A DNA stretch of 11,952 nt from Bacteroidales bacterium UBA2716 (GCA_002354005.1 DEKS01000078.1:10926-22877), one strand, 5' to 3'; shown: positions 1 through 7,221, counted from the first letter of the stretch. Program-made: numbers and translations. Notes: generated by a model not told the origin, from the sequence alone.

Positions 1-858
1 TACGAGAAACGCTACGGCGTCAAATACAACATCCGTTTCACCTTCCAGGACAAAGCCACGGATACCATCGCCGTGGACCCGGACAACAAACCTTTCCGTA
101 AGGCCGATGGCTCCCTGCTCTTTCGTCCTGCCGGTCACGGCGCCCTCATCCACAACCTGAACAAGGTGGAAGAGGAACTGGTGAGCATCAAGAACATCGA
201 CAATGTGGCGCATGAGAAGCTGCTGCCCGTTACGGCCGAATACAAGCAGGTGCTCATGGGCGTGGCCCTGGAACTGAGGGACAAGATTTTTGACTATTTG
301 CGCAAACTGGACCAGGCCCCTTCCGTGCAGCTGTGCAACGAGATCGAGAACTTCCTGGACAAGAAGCTCTGCGTGCAAATGCCGCTGGCCCATTCGGAGG
401 AGGAACGCGTGCAAATGCTGCGCGCCAAGCTCAACCGCCCCATCCGCGTGTGCGGCATGGTAAAGAACGAGGGTGAGCCCGGCGGCGGCCCGTATGTGAT
501 TGCCGGCAAGGATGGCTGCACCAGCCTCCAAATCCTGGAAAGCGTGCAAATCAACCGGGCAGACCGCGGTGCCATGGAGGCCATGGCCCATGCCACGCAC
601 TTCAATCCGGTGGATCTGGTGTGCTGCCTGCGGAATTATAAAGGGGAGAAATTCGACCTGCTGCAGTATGTGGACCCGGAGGCCGGTTTCATCAGCTCCA
701 AGAGCTACGAAGGCCGCGAGCTCAAGGCCCTGGAACTGCCTGGCCTGTGGAACGGCGCCATGAGCGACTGGAACACCCTCTTTGTGGAAGTCCCTATTGA
801 AACCTTTAACCCCGTAAAAGTAGTGCTGGACTTACTGAGACCCGCACATCAGAAATAA
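1..858 (+). CDS. DUF4301 family protein, C-terminal part (5' truncated)
   Basis: The reading frame is open from base 1 and ends at TAA 856-858, giving the last 285 residues of a protein whose start lies before the window. The sequence resembles the DUF4301 family, a roughly 500-residue protein of unknown function found mainly in Bacteroidetes. Recognisable stretches are FRPAGHGALIHNLN near the start of the visible part, IRVCGMVKNEGEPGGGPY in the middle and the C-terminal ending LFVEVPIETFNPVKVVLDLL. The GTG at 73 is an internal valine, not a start. There is no signal peptide or membrane segment in the visible part, so a cytoplasmic protein is likely. Its role is unknown. Repeat A begins directly after the stop codon, and citD follows 78 bases later on the same strand with no obvious promoter or terminator between, so read-through into citDEF is possible. 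Confidence 0.85.
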   Translation, partial: YEKRYGVKYNIRFTFQDKATDTIAVDPDNKPFRKADGSLLFRPAGHGALIHNLNKVEEELVSIKNIDNVAHEKLLPVTAEYKQVLMGVALELRDKIFDYLRKLDQAPSVQLCNEIENFLDKKLCVQMPLAHSEEERVQMLRAKLNRPIRVCGMVKNEGEPGGGPYVIAGKDGCTSLQILESVQINRADRGAMEAMAHATHFNPVDLVCCLRNYKGEKFDLLQYVDPEAGFISSKSYEGRELKALELPGLWNGAMSDWNTLFVEVPIETFNPVKVVLDLLRPAHQK

Positions 859-892
859 GATTTCTCCACTCCCTCCGGTCGGTCGAAATGAC
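859..892 (+). repeat. Dispersed repeat A, copy 1
   Basis: This 34-base unit starts immediately after the DUF4301 stop codon. The reverse complement of 7786-7819, inside citC-citG, matches it at 32 of 34 positions. The shared core includes GGTCGGTCGAAATGAC. It is followed 6 bases later by repeat B. Such short, high-copy intergenic repeats are common in Bacteroidales genomes; the family assignment is inferred from the two copies seen here. Confidence 0.85.
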
Positions 893-898
893 AATATC

Positions 899-936
899 TG
901 TCATACCGAGCGAGCGAAGCGAGTCGAGTGTATCTC
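899..936 (+). repeat. Dispersed repeat B, copy 1, abutting the citD start
   Basis: The unit runs from TGTCATACCG to GTGTATCTC and ends on the base before the citD ATG. Positions 898-916 are identical (19 bases) to 9042-9060, and both units end in CGAGTGTATCTC. Its reverse complement appears at 7711-7750 and, shortened, at 8937-8969. Because the repeat touches the start codon, the mRNA just ahead of citD is repeat sequence. Confidence 0.87.
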
Positions 937-1218
937 ATGAATGAAACTATGAAAGAAGCAATTGCTGGAACATTAGAGAGCGGTGACATCATGATCACCA
1001 TCGGGCCGGGAGAGGGCTTGCAGGTGGACCTGCAAAGCTCCGTGGCCGCGCAGTTCGGCCGGCAAATCAAGGCCGTGATAACAGAAACCCTGGAAGGCCT
1101 GGGCGTTACAGACGCTCACGTGCAGGCTGTAGATAAAGGAGCGCTGGATTGCACCATCCGGGCCCGCGTTACCGCCGCGGCCGTCCGGGCAACGGGAAAA
1201 GACGTATGGAAAGACTAA
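937..1218 (+). CDS. citD: Citrate lyase acyl carrier protein (gamma subunit) CitD
   Basis: This 93-residue protein is the acyl carrier of citrate lyase. It carries the phosphoribosyl-dephospho-CoA group on which acetyl and citryl thioesters turn over. The family signature near the N terminus, AGTLESGDIMITIGP, is present. The serine after the glutamate (Ser15 from this start) matches the prosthetic-group serine known from Klebsiella CitD, although the usual ESSD reads ESGD here. The middle and end, LQSSVAAQFG and VDKGALDCTIRARV, also match the family, and the length is normal (about 95-100). The start is taken at ATG 937; ATG 949 in the same frame is possible and leaves the modified serine intact, while GTG 928 lies inside repeat B. 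No clear ribosome binding site is visible. The gene overlaps citE by 13 bases, so the two are probably translated together. Confidence 0.93.
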   Translation: MNETMKEAIAGTLESGDIMITIGPGEGLQVDLQSSVAAQFGRQIKAVITETLEGLGVTDAHVQAVDKGALDCTIRARVTAAAVRATGKDVWKD

Positions 1219-2096
1219 GAAGAACCATGATGTTCGTTCCGGGCAACAATCCCGGAATGATGGCCGATGCCCACATCTACGGCCCGGACAGCATTATGCT
1301 GGACCTGGAAGACTCCGTGACCATGGCGGAGAAAGACGCTGCGCGCCTGCTGGTGCATAATGCACTCAAATCCATCGACTACGGAACTACGGAAATGGTG
1401 GTGCGCATTAATCCGCTCAATACGCCCTACGGCAAAAAGGACGTGGAAGCCGTGGTCAAGGCCGGTGTAGACGTTATCCGCATGCCCAAAACGGAAACGG
1501 CCGACGAAGTCCGCGAACTGGAAGCAGAGATCCTGAAAGTTGAAACTCAGATCGGACGCGTAGGGGAGACCAAAATTATGGCCGCCATCGAGAGCGCCTT
1601 GGGCATTGTGAATGCCTATTCCATTGCCACGGCGTCGCCCCGGATGATGGGCATTGCCCTTGGCGCGGAGGACTACAGCGCCAACCTCAAGACCAACCGT
1701 ACTCCGGGCGGCGCAGAACTCCTGCTGGCCCGCGAGCAAATTGTGGTAGCCGCCCGCGCCGCCGGCATCTGCTGCTTTGACACCGTATATTCCAACCTGG
1801 ACGATATGGAAACCTTCCGCAAAGAGGTGGAACTCATCAAAACGCTGGGCTTTGACGGGAAATCCATCATCAACCCGCGCCAGATTGAGGTGGTGAACAG
1901 CGTATTCACCCCCACCGAGAAGGAAATCACCAAGGCCCGCGCCGTGGTGGCCGCCATCAAGGAGGCCCAGGCAAAAGGTTCCGGCGTCATCTCGCTCAAC
2001 GGGAAAATGGTAGACCGTCCGGTTGTGCTGCGTGCAGAGCGAACCATCGCCCTGGCCGTCGCCGCCGGCGTAATTGACAAGGAGGAAGTGCTATGA
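1206..2096 (+). CDS. citE: Citrate (pro-3S)-lyase beta subunit CitE
   Basis: The 296-residue protein is the citryl-ACP lyase subunit, which splits citryl-thioester into oxaloacetate and acetyl-ACP. It has the HpcH/HpaI aldolase fold of the CitE family. The N terminus (RRTMMFVPGNNPGMMADA, then DSIMLDLEDSV) is typical. Residues expected to bind Mg2+ are seen as Glu129 in AAIESALGI and Asp156 in LGAEDYSANL. VVRINPLNTPYG carries the conserved arginine of the substrate site. ATG 1206 is chosen because the family motif RRxMxFVPG begins five residues later and earlier starts in this frame extend deep into citD. Length is normal for the family. It starts inside citD and ends with a 4-base ATGA overlap with citF, typical of coupled translation within one operon. 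Confidence 0.95.
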   Translation: MERLRRTMMFVPGNNPGMMADAHIYGPDSIMLDLEDSVTMAEKDAARLLVHNALKSIDYGTTEMVVRINPLNTPYGKKDVEAVVKAGVDVIRMPKTETADEVRELEAEILKVETQIGRVGETKIMAAIESALGIVNAYSIATASPRMMGIALGAEDYSANLKTNRTPGGAELLLAREQIVVAARAAGICCFDTVYSNLDDMETFRKEVELIKTLGFDGKSIINPRQIEVVNSVFTPTEKEITKARAVVAAIKEAQAKGSGVISLNGKMVDRPVVLRAERTIALAVAAGVIDKEEVL

Positions 2097-3511
2097 GAAA
2101 TTCCAAAGTTGTAACGCTGGAAGAGGCCATTCGCCGTTCCGGCCTCAAAGACGGCATGACCATCAGCTTCCACCACCATTTCCGTGGCGGTGACAAAGTG
2201 GTGAACCTGGTAGTGGACAAGCTGGCACAAATGGGCTTCAAGGACCTCAAACTGGCTGCTTCCAGCCTCTCGGACGTACACAAACCCCTCATTGAGCATA
2301 TTAAGAATGGGGTTATCACCGGCATTTCCACTTCCGGCCTTCGCGGAGAACTGGCCGATGCCATCTCCCACGGCCTCCTCAAGGAACCGGTGGTGTTCCG
2401 CTCGCACGGCGGCCGCGGCAGTGCCATTGCTAATGGTGAACTCCGGATCGATGTTGCCTTCCTGGGCGCATCGGCCTCGGATGAACTGGGTAACGCCTGC
2501 GGCGTCCCGCGCTCAGAGAATGCCAAAAGCATCTGTGGCTCACTGGGTTACGCCCTTCCGGATGCCCGCTATGCCAAGCATGTGGTAGTGATTACGGACG
2601 ACCTGGTGGCCTATCCCAACCTGCCTGCCGGTATTCGCGGCGCAGACGTAGAGTCCGTTGTGGTTGTGGACAGCGTAGGGGACAGCTCAAAAATATCGGC
2701 TGGCGCCATCCGCGACTCCAAGAACCCGCGGGATATTCTGCTTGCCAAACAAGCTGCTAAGGTGGTGATTAACTCCGGTTACTTCCAGGATGGCTTTAGC
2801 ATCCAGACCGGTACCGGCGGCGCATCACTGGCGGTTGTCAAATACATCCGCGAGGAAATGCTCAGCCGCGGCATCAAAGCCTCTTTCGCCCTGGGCGGCA
2901 TCACGGCCCACATGGTAAAGCTCCATGAGGAGGGACTCATCGGCAGGCTCATCGATGTCCAGTCCTTTGACAAGGTGGCGGCGGAATCCATCGCCAAGGA
3001 CCCTTCCCACGTGGAAGTATCGGCCGTGGAGTATGCCTCCGGGCAGCACCTGGGCTCGGCCACACATGCGCTGGATATTGTGATCCTGAGCGCCCTGGAG
3101 GTAGACACCCAGTTCAATGTGAATGTGCTGGTGGGCTCCGACGGCATTATCCGTGGAGCCATCGGCGGTCACCAGGATACGGCGGCAGACAGTGCCCTGA
3201 GCATCATCGTGTGCCCGCTTCTTCGCGGCCGCATCCCTTGTGTCGTGCCCAAAGTCACCACGCTTATAACGCCCGGAAAGTCCGTAGATGTGGTAGTGAC
3301 CGAATACGGTATTGCCGTGAATCCGGCCCGCCCGGAAATCGCGCAAAAACTCAAGGCAGCCGGACTGCCGCTGGTAGACATCCGGGACCTGGCGGCCAAG
3401 GCCACTTCCATCATTGGCACGCCGGACCCGCTGCCGTTTGGAGACAAAGTAGTAGGGGTGGTAATGAACCGCGACGGCTCAGTGCTGGATAAAATCTTCA
3501 ATATTCAATAG
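2093..3511 (+). CDS. citF: Citrate lyase alpha subunit (citrate CoA-transferase) CitF
   Basis: The 472-residue protein transfers citrate onto the ACP thioester, releasing acetate (acetyl-ACP:citrate ACP-transferase). Family landmarks appear in order: SGLKDGMTISFHHHFRGGD, STSGLRGELADAISHG, FRSHGGRGSAI, DVAFLGASASDELGNA, SGYFQDGFSIQTGTGG, KASFALGGITAHMV, VGSDGIIRGAIGGHQDTAA and VTEYGIAVNPARPE. It is about 30-40 residues shorter than the well-known enterobacterial proteins (a little over 500 residues), and the missing part is at the N terminus; the core is complete. The start is ATG 2093, overlapping the citE stop as ATGA. A strong terminator begins 3 bases after the TAG stop, which ends the citDEF block. 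No citC, citX or citG lies directly in this block; they are at 6709-9361. Confidence 0.95.
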   Translation: MRNSKVVTLEEAIRRSGLKDGMTISFHHHFRGGDKVVNLVVDKLAQMGFKDLKLAASSLSDVHKPLIEHIKNGVITGISTSGLRGELADAISHGLLKEPVVFRSHGGRGSAIANGELRIDVAFLGASASDELGNACGVPRSENAKSICGSLGYALPDARYAKHVVVITDDLVAYPNLPAGIRGADVESVVVVDSVGDSSKISAGAIRDSKNPRDILLAKQAAKVVINSGYFQDGFSIQTGTGGASLAVVKYIREEMLSRGIKASFALGGITAHMVKLHEEGLIGRLIDVQSFDKVAAESIAKDPSHVEVSAVEYASGQHLGSATHALDIVILSALEVDTQFNVNVLVGSDGIIRGAIGGHQDTAADSALSIIVCPLLRGRIPCVVPKVTTLITPGKSVDVVVTEYGIAVNPARPEIAQKLKAAGLPLVDIRDLAAKATSIIGTPDPLPFGDKVVGVVMNRDGSVLDKIFNIQ

Positions 3512-3513
3512 TT

Positions 3514-3541
3514 AAAAGCCCGGTTGATGCCGGGCTTTTTT
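3514..3541 (+). terminator. Rho-independent terminator after citF
   Basis: A 10-bp perfect stem (AAAAGCCCGG at 3514-3523 with CCGGGCTTTT at 3530-3539) closes a 6-base loop, and the T run continues to 3541. It starts 3 bases past the citF stop and lies just ahead of the promoter motif of the next gene, so citDEF is a separate transcription unit at its 3' end. Confidence 0.93.
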
Positions 3542-3551
3542 AGAATTGTTG

Positions 3552-3559
3552 TATCTTTG
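3552..3559 (+). promoter_or_regulatory. Bacteroidetes-type -7 promoter motif (TATCTTTG) for the hydrolase gene
   Basis: TATCTTTG matches the TAnnTTTG -7 consensus known from Bacteroides. No good -33 TTTG is seen at the usual distance. The motif ends 5 bases before ATG 3565, so a transcript from here would be leaderless or nearly so. Confidence 0.65.
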
Positions 3560-3564
3560 TGCCC

Positions 3565-4488
3565 ATGAAAAAGATAACTGCATTTTTCGCCCTGATATTG
3601 CTGGCTGTTCCCATGCTGGCACAGAAGACGTATCAATTTGCCACGCGGGATACGCTGAATCTGTATTTGGACGTATATGAACCCGCTCCCGGCTCACAAA
3701 CCACCTTCGAAGGCCACGCCAAACCCACCATCCTGTTTGTGTTTGGCGGTGGCTTCATCATGGGAGAGCGTAGCAATGCGTTCCAGCGGGCCTGGTTCAC
3801 CCGGCTCAACCAGGCTGGCTATGGCGTGGTTTCTATAGACTATCGTCTGGGCATGAAGGGATTTAAAGTGGAAAAAGGCTTGTCCGGTGCGCTCAAGTCG
3901 TCCGACCAATTTCTCCTGTCGCAGGAGATGGGCGTAGAAGACGTCTGTTCGGCCGTGAATTATCTTGCGGAACACAACGTTGGGGTCGATGTCAACAACC
4001 TGGTGCTGGCGGGGTCATCGGCAGGCGCTATCATTTCCGTGGCTACGGAGTATCATATTGCCAATGGCAACGCTCCGAAGCTGCCGGAAGGCTTCAATTT
4101 CAAGGGCGTCATGTCTTTTGCCGGAGCTGTCATTTCCACTACCGGCAAGCCTGAATTCAAGGCACAGCCGTGTCCCATCGTCTTTTTCCATGGTACGGAA
4201 GACAAAGCCGTCGCGTATGAAAAATATGCCTATTTTGGCCGTGGCATCTGGGGAAGTGCGTACTTTGACAAGCAGTTTGACAAGAAGGGGTACTATCACC
4301 TGATTTACCGGTTCGACGGCCGCACGCACGACGTTGCCGCGTACATGAGTGCGCTGTGGGAGGAGGAAATGAATTTCCTGGAGCAGGACGTGATGCTGGG
4401 CAAGGCCCGCACCATCGACGCCCTGGTCTCAGACGCCACGCTGCCCTCCTGGGGCAACATTTCCATGGATTCTATTTACCGGAAGTAA
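3565..4488 (+). CDS. Secreted alpha/beta-hydrolase (esterase/lipase-like)
   Basis: The 307-residue protein has the layout of a small carboxylesterase of the alpha/beta-hydrolase fold. Residues 1-20 (MKKITAFFALILLAVPMLAQ) form a Sec signal peptide with likely cleavage around residue 20, so it should be periplasmic or exported; no lipobox cysteine is seen. An oxyanion-hole glycine run (VFGGGF, Gly61-63) is followed by the nucleophile elbow GSSAG with Ser152. Candidate triad partners are Asp213 in HGTED and His255 in RTHD. The substrate is not evident; the family includes esterases acting on acylated sugars or lipids. ATG 3565 is preferred over in-frame GTG 3559 because the latter overlaps the promoter motif and ATG begins a canonical signal peptide. 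The gene is bracketed by the citF terminator and a convergent hairpin, so it is probably a single-gene unit. Confidence 0.85.
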   Translation: MKKITAFFALILLAVPMLAQKTYQFATRDTLNLYLDVYEPAPGSQTTFEGHAKPTILFVFGGGFIMGERSNAFQRAWFTRLNQAGYGVVSIDYRLGMKGFKVEKGLSGALKSSDQFLLSQEMGVEDVCSAVNYLAEHNVGVDVNNLVLAGSSAGAIISVATEYHIANGNAPKLPEGFNFKGVMSFAGAVISTTGKPEFKAQPCPIVFFHGTEDKAVAYEKYAYFGRGIWGSAYFDKQFDKKGYYHLIYRFDGRTHDVAAYMSALWEEEMNFLEQDVMLGKARTIDALVSDATLPSWGNISMDSIYRK

Positions 4489-4498
4489 GGAAGCGTCC

Positions 4499-4537
4499 TG
4501 CCCGGCCCCTTTCGTCATGCCCAGTCGGGGCCGGGCA
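4499..4537. terminator. GC-rich hairpin between convergent genes
   Basis: A perfect 11-bp stem (TGCCCGGCCCC at 4499-4509, GGGGCCGGGCA at 4527-4537) encloses a 17-base loop between the ends of the hydrolase gene and the minus-strand kinase gene. No T run follows on either strand, so it is not a classical intrinsic terminator. Its position suggests a transcription barrier or mRNA 3'-end stabiliser; a dispersed repeat is also possible. Confidence 0.55.
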
Positions 4538-4566
4538 AGACGGATAGGCCGGTATGGCAGGGCGCA

Positions 4567-5451
4567 TCAGCGCATGCGGGGGGCTAGGTGGTCGCCGATG
4601 AAGAGGTTGAAGGCGGTGGCGAGTTTCTTTCCCTGGAGATAGGGCAGATTGACATGGTAGGACTGGGGCCACATACAGATGGCCTTTCCTGCCATAATTT
4701 GGGCGATGCGGTGCATCTGCTCCTTGTGCTCCGGTGTATCCCAGACGGGACCGAAGTACTGCTTTCCCATGGCCTGATAAAAACGCGCAAGCATCTTTCT
4801 GTCCATGTGGAAAAGGTGCTTGATCATGGGATTGGGACCGTACCCGCTCATGTGGGAGAGAATGTTGAAATCCAGCAGGGGATTGCCGTAGCCGAAATCG
4901 CCCAAATCGATCCAGTACACCTTGCCCTGCGCGGTAATGATATTGCAGGGATTGAGGTCCCCATGCAGGCAGGTGGTTGCCGGTTCCAATTCGTCGATAT
5001 AGCCCGCCAGCCTTTCCTTGACAGGGCCCGGAATCACCGTGTTCTCCAGAATCATTTTCCGGGTTTGCAACGCTATATCGTCAAAAACATCAATATTGCA
5101 GGGAATGGCGTGAAGGGCCTTGGCATAGTCTGCCGTGACACAGGCCAGCTCCTCAAGCCGCTCGGGATGGTCGGCAATAATTCTTCCGAAAGACTGCTTC
5201 CCCTGAATCCGCTGGACCGTCATGCCATACCGCTGCCCGTCGGTGACGAATTCGTACGGCTGGGCCGACGGAATCCCCATCTGAAAGACCGCCTTGGAAC
5301 GGAGAAACTCGTCTTCCGCCTTGTGGGCCGATACGCTGGGCTTGTTCAATTTAAGTATCACGGAGTCGTCCGTCTTGTTATAGAAGGATTCCCCGAATCC
5401 TCCGCCGCCAAATGAAACCCATTCCTGCAGGTCAACGATTTTTGCTTCCAT
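4567..5451 (-). CDS. Aminoglycoside phosphotransferase (APH)-fold small-molecule kinase
   Basis: The 294-residue protein belongs to the APH/choline-kinase superfamily, which moves phosphate from ATP to a small molecule. A glycine-rich N-terminal loop (SFGGGGFGESFY, residues about 13-24) is followed by VILKLNK, where the lysine could contact ATP. The catalytic loop LHGDLNPCN gives His163, Asp165 and Asn170. The metal-binding segment WIDLGDFGYGNPLLDFN follows, with Asp182 and Asp185. Length is usual. The substrate cannot be read from sequence: many chromosomal members are not resistance enzymes, and nothing here shows antibiotic resistance. ATG 5451 is the start and a TATTTTTG -7 motif lies 18 bases upstream. 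It diverges from the NUDIX gene and ends convergently with the hydrolase gene, so it is transcribed apart from the cit genes. Confidence 0.86.
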   Translation of the reverse strand: MEAKIVDLQEWVSFGGGGFGESFYNKTDDSVILKLNKPSVSAHKAEDEFLRSKAVFQMGIPSAQPYEFVTDGQRYGMTVQRIQGKQSFGRIIADHPERLEELACVTADYAKALHAIPCNIDVFDDIALQTRKMILENTVIPGPVKERLAGYIDELEPATTCLHGDLNPCNIITAQGKVYWIDLGDFGYGNPLLDFNILSHMSGYGPNPMIKHLFHMDRKMLARFYQAMGKQYFGPVWDTPEHKEQMHRIAQIMAGKAICMWPQSYHVNLPYLQGKKLATAFNLFIGDHLAPRMR

Positions 5452-5469
5452 AGTTTTGTTTTATTCGTA

Positions 5470-5477
5470 CAAAAATA
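5470..5477 (-). promoter_or_regulatory. -7 promoter motif for the kinase gene
   Basis: On the minus strand this reads TATTTTTG, a full match to TAnnTTTG, 18 bases before the kinase ATG. No convincing -33 TTTG is present at the usual spacing. Confidence 0.55.
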
Positions 5478-5484
5478 CAAAAGT

Positions 5485-5494
5485 TTCCCGGGAA
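5485..5494. promoter_or_regulatory. 10-bp palindrome between divergent promoters
   Basis: TTCCCGGGAA is a perfect palindrome lying 7 bases from the kinase -7 motif and 5 bases from the NUDIX -7 motif. It could be an operator controlling both genes, but a 10-bp palindrome can arise by chance and no second copy was seen in the window. Confidence 0.3.
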
Positions 5495-5499
5495 TGGCG

Positions 5500-5507
5500 T
5501 ATCTTTG
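5500..5507 (+). promoter_or_regulatory. -7 promoter motif (TATCTTTG) for the NUDIX-DUF3108-citX unit
   Basis: TATCTTTG is identical to the motif before the hydrolase gene and ends 17 bases before ATG 5525. No -33 TTTG is visible at the usual spacing. It is the only clear promoter-like motif ahead of NUDIX, DUF3108 and citX. Confidence 0.65.
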
Positions 5508-5524
5508 AGCGCACAAAAAGAACA

Positions 5525-5926
5525 ATGAAAATGAAAACGATAGAAGTGGTTGCGGCCATTATCCGCCGCGGGGACGCCGTTTTTGCCACGCAGCGCGGCT
5601 ATGGCGCCTGGAAGGACTATTGGGAATGGCCCGGCGGCAAGATTGAGCCGGGAGAGACGCCGGAAGAGGCCCTCCAGCGCGAAATCCGGGAGGAACTGGA
5701 TGCGGAGATTCGTATCGACAAGTACCTTTATACCCTTGATTGGGACTATCCGGAATTCCACCTGCACATGCGCTGCTACATGTGCGCGCTGGTGAAGGAC
5801 GCCCTGCACCTGAACGAGCACGAGGCCGCCCGCTGGCTCACGGCGGATACCCTGGACACCGTTCAATGGCTTCCTGCCGATGTCATTCTGCTCCCGCTCA
5901 TTGCAAAAGAGCTGGAAAAGCAGTAA
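5525..5926 (+). CDS. NUDIX hydrolase, MutT-like
   Basis: The 133-residue protein has a complete Nudix box: Gly38, Glu44, then the catalytic helix REIREELDA with Arg52, Glu53, Glu56 and Glu57, which binds the Mg2+ needed to split a nucleoside diphosphate-X bond. The N terminus (IEVVAAIIRRGDAVFATQRG) and GAWKDYWEWPGGKIEPGE look like the MutT/(d)CTP pyrophosphatase subgroup, so nucleotide-pool cleaning (8-oxo-dGTP or modified CTP) is likely, but substrate is not fixed by sequence. ATG 5525 is chosen because it lies just downstream of the TATCTTTG motif; in-frame ATG 5531 is an alternative, and a TTG at 5456 would start inside the divergent promoter region. The next gene starts 24 bases after the stop, so they probably share a transcript. 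Confidence 0.9.
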   Translation: MKMKTIEVVAAIIRRGDAVFATQRGYGAWKDYWEWPGGKIEPGETPEEALQREIREELDAEIRIDKYLYTLDWDYPEFHLHMRCYMCALVKDALHLNEHEAARWLTADTLDTVQWLPADVILLPLIAKELEKQ

Positions 5927-5950
5927 CTTCGTCCCCCGAAAATGGGTGAA

Positions 5951-6712
5951 ATGAAAAAGATAGCAGTCCTTATCCTTGCCTTGCTGCCCCTGCTGGCCTT
6001 TGTCCCGGAACGGAAAGCGCTGCCGGAACAGGCAAAAGGGGAGACCCGATATGTGGTGCATTACAACCGCGGCAGCATCCGCGCCAAAATGGCCACGGCC
6101 ACGCTCATGATGGACGATGGCACTTGGCAGGAAAAACCGGCCTATTACGCGAGCTTCACCGTCCGTGCGGCCAGCATCTTCAAGCTGTTCCTTCTGGGCG
6201 AGTACAAGGTGCGCCTCTTCCTTTCCAAGGACGATATGTCCCCGTACTATTATTCCTTCCCGCACAAGAAAAAGGGCAAGCAGCGCAACCTGGAATTCTT
6301 TTACAAGGAGGAGGTGGTGGAGTCGGTGCTCAAGCAGGAGGACTATCCGGAGCCCGTCCGTCAGACCTTCCCCAAGGAAGGGAAACTGACCATGGAAGTG
6401 GCCTCCTTCGCGCTTTTCCTGCGCTGCCTGGACCCTGCATCCATACGTAACGAACCGCTTCCGGTAAACCTGCTAATGGCTTCAATGTCAGTTCCTTCCG
6501 AACTTTCCTATCTTGGGGACGATTACAGCTTCTGGCCCGGAGAAGCGGCACGTCACTACAAGGTGAAAATGCTGGGCAGGGGACTGCTGGAAAACGGTAG
6601 CGGCGATGAGATTCATATCTGGGTTTCGCCGGAGCCGGAGCACCCCATGCGCGGCCTGGAAATCCTGCTGGGCAAAGGCTCCGTAACGGCCAAAATGGTG
6701 GTGCCGGAATGA
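5951..6712 (+). CDS. Exported DUF3108-like protein
   Basis: The 253-residue protein begins with a signal peptide (MKKIAVLILALLPLLAFVPE), so it should reach the periplasm or outer membrane; no lipobox cysteine is seen. The body resembles DUF3108 proteins of Bacteroidetes: a YVVHYNRGSIRAKMATATL strand pattern early, then SPYYYSFPHKKKGKQRN, KEEVVESVL and a C-terminal VKMLGRG...IHIWVSPEPEHPMRGLEI...GSVTAKM. Its function is unknown. The start is set at ATG 5951, which opens the signal peptide cleanly; in-frame ATG 5942 would add three residues. Its stop overlaps the citX start as ATGA (6709-6712), so an envelope protein of unknown role is translationally coupled to a cytoplasmic citrate lyase maturation enzyme. 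The pairing may be functional or may only reflect operon rearrangement. Confidence 0.78.
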   Translation: MKKIAVLILALLPLLAFVPERKALPEQAKGETRYVVHYNRGSIRAKMATATLMMDDGTWQEKPAYYASFTVRAASIFKLFLLGEYKVRLFLSKDDMSPYYYSFPHKKKGKQRNLEFFYKEEVVESVLKQEDYPEPVRQTFPKEGKLTMEVASFALFLRCLDPASIRNEPLPVNLLMASMSVPSELSYLGDDYSFWPGEAARHYKVKMLGRGLLENGSGDEIHIWVSPEPEHPMRGLEILLGKGSVTAKMVVPE

Positions 6713-7206
6713 TTACCCTGGAACAGCTTCTCGCCAGCCGGGATGCCCGGGCGCAGCGTCAGCAGGATTTGCTCGCTGCGTGGCCGGACCATACACTCAT
6801 TTGTCTTACGGTGCAGTTTCCCGGACCCGTTAAACGGTCGGCATCGTCCCTTGTGGTAGGGGGCGCCGGCTTGGCGGCCCTCCTGGACACTTTTGGCAGC
6901 GTAGTGCGCCATGCGCAGGTGCGGGACCTGGAAACCGGCTACGAGGCCTATCTGATGGTTCCGCTGCCCGCCTCTCTGGTAAAAAAGACCTGCTGCCATA
7001 TAGAGGATACACATCCCCTGGGCCGATTGATGGATATCGACGTGCTCGCCGCAGGCGGGCATCTGCTGGACCGCAGTTCCGTGGGCCTTGAGCCCCGCCG
7101 CTGCCTCCTGTGCGACCAGCCCGCCCGCTACTGCATGCGTGCCCATACGCACACGACAGCGGAACTCCTTTGCAAGATTGAACAGATGGTGGCGGATTTT
7201 GCTTAA
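6709..7206 (+). CDS. citX: Citrate lyase holo-ACP synthase CitX (apo-citrate lyase phosphoribosyl-dephospho-CoA transferase)
   Basis: The 165-residue protein transfers the triphosphoribosyl-dephospho-CoA precursor onto the CitD serine. Family features visible are an N terminus TLEQLLASRDARAQRQQDLL, the segment QFPGPVKRSA, and the strongly conserved HPLGRLMDIDV beginning at His102. A C-terminal cysteine cluster, RRCLLCDQPARYCMR (Cys132, Cys135, Cys142), is followed by H-T-H-T. Length is normal for a stand-alone CitX. It starts at ATG 6709 overlapping the DUF3108 gene by 4 bases. Exactly 100 bases separate its stop from the citC-citG ATG, and a weak promoter candidate lies in that gap, so the two maturation genes could be separately controlled. 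Its substrate protein CitD is encoded about 5.5 kb upstream. Confidence 0.92.
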   Translation: MITLEQLLASRDARAQRQQDLLAAWPDHTLICLTVQFPGPVKRSASSLVVGGAGLAALLDTFGSVVRHAQVRDLETGYEAYLMVPLPASLVKKTCCHIEDTHPLGRLMDIDVLAAGGHLLDRSSVGLEPRRCLLCDQPARYCMRAHTHTTAELLCKIEQMVADFA

Positions 7207-7221
7207 AATCTGTAACAAATC

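Noticed and set aside
73..858. GTG at 73 as the start of the first gene.
   Set aside because: The frame is open to the window edge and the upstream residues continue the same protein, so the start lies outside the window.
4499..4537. Classical Rho-independent terminator for the hydrolase or kinase gene.
   Set aside because: The stem is strong but no T run follows on either strand and the loop is 17 bases; kept only as a hairpin with uncertain role.
4588..5415. A 275-codon plus-strand frame opposite the kinase gene.
   Set aside because: The minus strand encodes intact kinase motifs (HGDLNPCN, DLGDFG) over the same bases; the plus frame shows no recognisable domain and is a shadow.
4567..5451. 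Antibiotic resistance gene call for the APH-fold kinase.
   Set aside because: The fold is shared with many metabolic kinases, and no mobile-element context or subtype-specific motif supports resistance.
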